Shown piece after piece: positions 57,528 to 64,000 of a DNA stretch of 64,000 nt (the stretch's first letter is position 1; every line of letters starts with the position of its first letter). The position numbers were made by a program, and so were the translations under genes. Under the pieces are notes generated by a model, which did not search any database, had not been told where the DNA came from, and was given only the letters and a program-made list of their open reading frames with translations. Origin of the DNA: Diphasiastrum complanatum (taxonomy: Eukaryota > Streptophyta > Lycopodiopsida > Lycopodiales > Lycopodiaceae); the NCBI GenBank assembly GCA_029204225.1, contig MU832124.1, positions 1 to 64,000 of the forward strand, read 5' to 3'.

Positions 57528-58571
57528 CTTTCTATGTGATTTTGCAATAGCACAAGCCTCACAAGGCTTGATGTCCTTGGAAAGTGATCTTGGAAGGCCA
57601 ATAGCCTTATCGTTCTTGATCATAGAAAGCATAGACTTATAGTTAGGATGCCCCAACCTTCTATGCCATAACTCCTCCTCAGAAATAAGAGCAATTTCAC
57701 AAAAGTTTGCATTCTCATAAGAATTGAACTTGAAGATGCCACCATATCTAGATCCATTAGCTAGGATCTCGTCATCTTTCTTGATAAAACAAGTATTGGA
57801 ATTGAATATTACATCACAACCACAATCAAGCAACTTTCCAACACTTATCAAGTTCTTTGTAAGCTTAGGAACAAAAAGAACATTGGAAAGTGTTAGAACT
57901 TTAGAAGAAACAAGTTTTAATTGAATGTTGCCAATTCCTTCAATAGAGCATTCATGATCGTTTGCAGTATAAATAGATCTTTTAAGTCCTTTATAAGGTA
58001 CAATAGAGTCAAAAGACTCCTTTGAACAACACATATGTGATGAGGCTCCACTATCGATATACCATGCTCCATCTTCCTTGAAGGGTGTTGAAAAAAAACT
58101 TGACACCATGAGTGATCCTTCTCCATCACTTGCAATAAAGTCTTCTTCTTTCTCATTAGAGAGATTTGCTTGTTTCAGTTGATTTTTCTTTTTGAAGCAA
58201 TTAGAGGTATAGTGCCCCTTCTTGCCACAAAAGAAACACTTGACTTTCTTCATTTTAATGAAGTGTAGAGCCATTCTAGCTCTCTTCCTATACTTTGGTA
58301 TTTCAAGCTGTGCTTGAGGCTCCTCCTCAATACCAAGTACTATGTCCATAGAACTGATTCCATCCTAACCTTCCATATTGAATAATTGGAGGTACTTAGT
58401 CTTTCACTTGGTTCTAAGAGATATCCTCCTACAGGTGCCATATTGTGCACTATAGGTATTTTCAAGGGTGTGCTACCATTCCTATGTGAAAAACTTGCAA
58501 CTATATTTGAGATAGATCTCAAATATTCCATAAAACAAGATAATCTAGATCAGTCTCTCAAAATGGATTGA
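57528..58571 (-). pseudogene. Copia F: gag-protease half of the element split by E
   Basis: Gag starts near 58442 (MAPVGGYLLEPSERLSTSNYS) and runs to SVL. It resumes MDIVLGIEEEPQAQLEIPKYRKRARMALHFIKM (58349). It then jumps directly to KKVKCFFCGKKGHYTSNC, so about 180 residues of gag are deleted in frame. The protease WYIDSGASSHM and pre-integrase LWHRRLGHPNYKSM follow, then CEACAIAKSH. That is where the E insertion cuts in. The next residues of the integrase are found at 50424 in G. No 5' LTR or primer site could be placed right of 58571. Confidence 0.87.
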
Positions 58572-58730
58572 CGAACATAGACGAGTTTGGATTCTACTTT
58601 TGGCACGTGTTAGATGCTATAAAAGAAAACACTAATGATTCAAAGAAGGCTCAAAAGTGTTCAATAACATCAACTTTGTCTTGAATGTGATAGCCATGTT
58701 TCTACAAGCATATTATTGATATTTCTAAGT

Positions 58731-59130
58731 CTACATTCTATATGCAAGTTGTATACTACCAACTAGACTTGAAGAACCCATGTAGCTCGAGTTTCTTCTA
58801 GGCCAAATTTGGCATTTACAATATGAAACAACAAACTCACATAGAAAAAAACTTTGTGACAAGCCTAAAGTCAAGATAGATGATTTTTTATTTTCAACAG
58901 TTACCAATGTGCTTGCAAGAATTGAGGCCAAGGGAGCATATGATTTTAAAAGACTATTGAGTAGAAGAACAAACTTCCCATGTTCATCAATTATGCATTT
59001 GATGGTTGCAAGTTTTTTTAAAATGGCTTACAACTCTTGAAAATACTCACCCATAGAGTCAGTTTTTGACATTTTCAAGAGTGAGGTTTCTTCTCAATTG
59101 TATATGTTAATAGAGAGAAACTCGCAAAAA
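58731..59130 (-). pseudogene. Copia gag fragment (UBN2-like)
   Basis: Minus-strand pieces read MSKTDSMGEYFQEL, stop, AILKKLATIKCIIDEHGKF, NSLLKSYAPLASILAST. These match the Copia gag pattern of an S-x-x-E/Y-F/I helix, I-x-D-E, and L-L-N-S-L-P-x-S-Y. The frame is broken. It belongs to a different lineage from E and F and closer in type to the 8833-9802 relic. Confidence 0.6.
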
Positions 59131-59575
59131 GTTTACTCATAGATTGTCAAAACCCCTAGTTGGGTCTTATGTGAGAAAATACTTCTTGTAGGTAGCAATG
59201 GTAGCTAACAATGATAGAGATTATGATTAACAATCAAGTGCTCTCACCCAATGAATGGAAACTCCAATAACAAATAGTACTTCTGCATACATTCAATGAC
59301 ATGTGACAAACAATTGTTAACGATTACCCATTCTACAACAACTCCACCCGTAATACCATTTTTTGTAACTACCCATAACTGATTAGCTATGGAAGCACTT
59401 TACTTGTAAGACATTGTAAACAAACACTTACGAATGCTTGGAATATCATAAGCATCTGTAAAAATTTCCTAATGCCACTTAACATGACTAACTTGATGTG
59501 AGTCCATATGCCTCGTCCATCTTTACACAAAGAAAGCAGTAATATTATGGCACAAAATTGGCCAAGTACAATGTG
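59131..59575. other. No gene seen
   Basis: AT-rich sequence with no recognisable motif. The frame at 59387-59650 on the minus strand runs into the LTR fragment and has no family signature. Confidence 0.4.
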
Positions 59576-59664
59576 TGTGAAGAATTGCCAAAAATTGGCA
59601 AATCTGGCTTGATCAAAAACCATGTAGAATAGTGTAAATTGTGTACACAAGTGGGTCCCACATT
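59576..59664 (+). repeat. 89-bp fragment of a B-family LTR, inverted
   Basis: From TGTGAAGAATTGCC to GTGGGTCCCACA it is the reverse complement of the end of the B LTR (compare 34638-34726). It has the GGGACCC haplotype. The rest of the LTR is absent. Confidence 0.88.
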
Positions 59665-59726
59665 TTTTGTAGACATTTCATTGTCATACCATTTCTATTT
59701 TGAATTCCATGGATAGCCAACGAGTT

Positions 59727-60150
59727 GAACCCCTCAAATGTTAGTATTCAAATAACAAATTTGACACATGAAATGGGTCACAACTAAAATTGTGTCAATC
59801 CTCTCCATGAATTCCATCGTTTGTGGTTGATGCTAATGTCAAATTATCTTGTGCCTTCTCAACAACTTTGATGGGGATTTTGATGGTCTTCAAATACTTT
59901 GGATGTTATGTTGACCTCCAACTCCATATCACAACAAAAGATGAACCCATCAAATGTTAGTATTTAAATAACAAATTTGACATACGAAATGGGTCACAAC
60001 TAAGATAAAATTGTGTCAATCCTATCCATGACCTCCATCATTTGTGGTTGATGCTAATGTCAAGTTATGTTGTGCCTTCTCAACTTTGATGGAGATTTTG
60101 ATGATCTTCAACTACTTTGGCCTCCAACTCCATATCACGACAAAAGATGG
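59727..60150 (-). repeat. Tandem duplication of about 210 bp
   Basis: 59727-59942 and 59943-60150 are imperfect copies. Both begin GAACCC.TCAAATGTTAGTATT and include GTCACAACTAA, TTGTGGTTGATGCTAATGTC and CTCCAACTCCATATCAC. Minus-strand frames such as MELEVNITSKVFEDHQN suggest part of a decayed coding sequence, family unknown. Confidence 0.82.
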
Positions 60151-60419
60151 CTCCCAATGCTATGGATAATACGAGTTCTTTCTCTATGTTTCATCCTCTA
60201 GTCCTTATATCTTTCAAAAGTAAAATATTATCTCTACAAATGCCGGGAGCCAAATTTGAGCAAGCACTTTAATGAAGTTTGGTGACACTTTTTTTTATAT
60301 TTACATCTAAAAGTGCAACAAGCACAAAATGTTCCTTTTGCACATCAATATGGGCCTAAAATTGAGCCTTGTGTTTACCTTTCAATGGACCTAAATAGTG
60401 TTGTTCTTCATCTGCAATC

Positions 60420-61020
60420 ATGCTAGCTAAATTGTCTCTATCCATCCATCAAATTCACATAATCCTCAAAGCTCCTATAGAAATCTAACATGTTAATAGT
60501 ATATTTCCAAAATGCAATGACAAGTAAATCGATATTTGAAGTTTGGATCAATAGCCTTAAGAGTCTCCATAAATCCATTCCAAAAAGTGATATGCTTATT
60601 TATTCCATTGACAATTGCAATTTGATCTTTAAAGATCTTCCATAGTGGTAATGCACAAGGATCTCCTTTGGGCTACAACATAAAAATCATTTGTGTATTT
60701 CTTTCCTGATTACATTCCAACTCATGTTTTCCATGTTTTTAATGGGGTTCATCATGTATTGCATGATGGAAATGCCACCTTCAATGAAAAAACAAATTTG
60801 GAAAATATTTTTGGCCTACCAATGTCTCTCCTGCATCACATAAACAAGATTTAGAAAAACCTTTGAAGGTACTTCTTGCATCAAGTATCGTACAAAGCAA
60901 AAGCATGAGCTCCCAACAAATGCATTCGTGAAAAAGAGTGAATACACAAGTTCTTCTTAGCTTCTCTAATAATCTACTATACATTGCATCAACATCTTCA
61001 TGTGTGACCCACCATGAAGA
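60420..61020 (-). pseudogene. Decayed unidentified coding stretch
   Basis: A minus-strand frame over about 60540-60720 reads PKGDPCALPLWKIFKDQ, then VNGINKHITFWNGFMETLKAI. It continues with stops into FKYRFTCHCILEIYY. A second piece (60984-60781) reads LLEKLRRTCVFTLFHE and LDARSTFKGFSKSCL. These look like one protein broken by stops. I do not recognise the family. It could be a transposase or a plant-specific repeated gene. Confidence 0.35.
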
Positions 61021-61964
<944 letters not shown>

Positions 61965-63132
61965 TGTTGGCTGATTCTAATGAATCCCCAAGATACTCGA
62001 CCAGAGCTAACCAAGAGCACCTCTAACCTTAGACCGAGGAGGTCTCTGAGAAGACGAGATGAACGAAGACTGAGAGCCGAGTATGAGAGCTGAGGAATAC
62101 TAGTTAGTAATGACAAGTAGAAATTGTGTAAGCCTCATGGTGAATCCCGGAAGATGGAATGACCATGTAGGAACTAGTATTTCTAGGCAAATGTAATAAA
62201 TGCAAGTAAACCCCTCTTAAATAAAGTAGAGTGAGCCACCTTTTGATGGTGACCTCTAGTGGAGAGCATTAATCCACTTGTACTTTGTGTAATGTGGAAA
62301 TGCCACTAGGATGTCACCTAAGGAGCTCTCTTGCTTATTTAAGAGACCCCCTCTTTGAGAAGAGGAGCTTTTTGTGTATTGTATCTACTCCATGCTGAAA
62401 TAAGAAGAGCCTCCACAAGTTTGGTGCATCCATTGAGCTCCTTGATCATGCTTGTTTCTTGAGTGATGCATTCATGATCTTGCTCTTCCATCCTTTGTGT
62501 GTGGTTGTGGATAGTAGAGTGGAATAGTTTTCTTGCTTTCTTAGAGTGGATTAGTTTTCCTTTCTTGTTTGTGGATTAATGTAGGAATCAGCATTCATGT
62601 AAACTAAATAGGCTGAGTTTGTGATGTAACTCTTGCATATCCTCTTACAACCCTACTCTTGATGTTCTTGGGATGTCCAATAATCAAAAGACTGGTTGGT
62701 TTCTTGATTCTTGGACTTCTAAAATGTTGTAGAATAGTTTCTTGTTTCTTGTTTTGTAAATTTATGCAAGTATAGTAGTGTTTAGGCTTTGATTGTAACT
62801 CGTTTTTGCAGCAGTAGAGTAGAATTTCAATCATTGTTCAACGGTTTTGCATGCTAATTTTATGGTTGAACGTTTTGGCATGCATGCTTGATTGACTATG
62901 GTCGTTTATGCATGTGCTTCAGTGCAAGAGTGACCAATCTGAGTGTCCTCTAACAGACAGGACAATACTAAAATGGTAACCAGTCCCTTTTGCCTGATTC
63001 TGGGCATTGCAATAACAAGAAAACACCAAGCAAATGCCCAACGTAGCCTGGTAACAGGCAGAAACCGTTTTGTAAATGAGAAGACAAGAAATAGTAGCCA
63101 GCAGATCCTCTGAAGCAAGGGATCTGTAAACA
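61965..63132 (+). mobile_element. Gypsy solo LTR (TSD CTTTC)
   Basis: It begins TGTTGGCTGATTCT, ends GATCTGTAAACA, and is 1168 bp long. It aligns with the LTR at 3862-5016, including the TATTTAAG box. CTTTC lies at 61960-61964 and at 63133-63137. No internal element sequence is present. Recombination between two LTRs of one insertion explains this. Confidence 0.93.
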
Positions 63133-63183
63133 CTTTCCAAAATTAATGAGGCCTCTCTTGTGTCCAGTTTGCTTTGCTTTTCA

Positions 63184-63480
63184 ATTTCACTACCATCTTT
63201 GGGATCAACTTAGTCATTCACAAATCTAATACTTTCTGCCAGCTCTTTGTTCAAGTTGAAAATACCACACTTCAATATGTTATCGCTTCTTGGTTTTGAA
63301 ATCTAGCATCACACATTATGATAGGATTTCTTCATATGCTTGTGTCAAGTTTTCTTCGCATCTGAATTTCATGTCCATCTATGCAATTAGCTAAACCATC
63401 CACAACTGTAATATTTTCTACTAGCTCTCTGTTCAAGGGGAAGATACCAAGCTTCAATATCTTGTTTGTTTCCCATGCTA
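63184..63480 (+). repeat. Imperfect tandem duplication, period about 182 bp
   Basis: 63184-63365 and 63366-63480 share ATTTCA...CCATCT, then TAATA.TTTCT.C.AGCTCT and TTCAATAT.TT. The second copy is truncated by the end of the match. Confidence 0.7.
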
Positions 63481-64000
63481 AAAAATTTCCTTCAGTAAAT
63501 TACGTGTCTATTTTGGATTCTTCTATTTGTTCGCAGTGGTGCACATATGTGGTTTCAACGTGGCAAGGTGATGCATGCTTTTTCATGGCAAGGTTCTATT
63601 CTACAAACTGGAGGTCAAATTTTGAGGTAGTATTGATTAGCGGTCACTATTTTTGAGGCATTGCCAATTCGCGATCACTAGTTTATAGCTCATGAGGTGG
63701 TTTCAAATTGTTGAGAGATTGTTCTTCGTTCTCGACCTTTGAAAGATTCACATGATTGTTGCTTAGTTTTTAGCATAATATCATAGATTTATGATTCCGC
63801 TGACTTATCATAAATTCTCAAAATATGTGCAAGATGTACTATACAATTATGAGCCATCTCAACTCTTGTGCAATGGCTTTTGCTACTACTTTTCTTCTAT
63901 ACTATGGCGCCATCATATGTGATCTAGAGGTGAAGCTTTGTATGGTCCTTTTGTAGGTTTTCAGGAGGTTGATGTTGTCATCATTACTTATTTAGAGGTG
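63481..64000. other. No gene recognised at the right edge
   Basis: Sequence is mixed, with short frames only and no motif I can name. Confidence 0.4.

Overview
This window looks like transposon-dense nuclear DNA from a land plant. It holds plant-type Ty1/Copia and Ty3/Gypsy LTR retrotransposons, CACTA (Tnp2) transposase relics and microsatellites, and it is AT-rich. I could not identify the species. A large repeat-rich genome, such as a gymnosperm, a fern or a large angiosperm genome, would fit. I found no convincing intact host gene, rRNA, tRNA or CRISPR array. The only possible host-type coding pieces are an 87-codon open frame cut by the left edge (1-262, minus) and an unidentified ORF inside a rearranged LTR (56538-56870, minus).

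Layout, left to right. 1-3860: edge ORF, a 323-bp TC tract, and a decayed CACTA Tnp2 gene. 3862-8468: a deletion derivative of a Gypsy element with a 1155-bp 5' LTR, a tRNA-Asp-type primer site, a minisatellite leader, a gag relic and a truncated 3' LTR, flanked by GGGCA on both sides. 8833-9802: Copia gag relic of another lineage. 12350-13798: second CACTA relic. 14464-19387: decayed Copia (D) interrupted by a fold-back element with 469-bp inverted arms. 21368-23130: 3' half of another Copia (C). 24663-35130: a Gypsy RT/RNase H relic broken first by a Copia-type solo LTR (TSD GTAAT) and then by a cluster of Copia-derived elements called B here.

The B family (copies at 25782, 30152 and 37116) has 701-bp LTRs, a primer site for initiator tRNA-Met, a polypurine tract and one Gag-protease ORF of 726 codons. 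It has no reverse transcriptase and only a degenerate integrase, so it is a non-autonomous gag-bearing family. TSDs and diagnostic SNPs show that the middle copy is a recombinant: its left half comes from the third copy and its right half from the first. A 689-bp flank travels with it.

The 5' LTR of the third B copy is split by element A (41462-47322). A is a structurally complete Copia with LTRs that read identical by eye, a GGTAG TSD and a single 1316-codon polyprotein with all catalytic motifs. It is the youngest and only apparently autonomous element here. Further right, Copia E (50412-57527) sits inside the integrase gene of an older relative (G plus F, 48580-50411 and 57528-58571). E is disabled by one amber codon, and its 5' LTR carries a 1-kb foreign segment. 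The right end has tandem duplications, an unidentified degenerate coding stretch, a GA tract and a Gypsy solo LTR (61965-63132, TSD CTTTC) of the same family as the element at 3862.

Functionally the region is a nested retrotransposon graveyard with one fresh insertion. The autonomous A-type or E-type polyprotein could in principle mobilise the RT-less B copies, because all three share gag type, primer-binding site and LTR ends beginning TGTGAA or TGTTGAA. Nearly all Copia LTRs carry the palindrome CACACGTGTG (G-box core).
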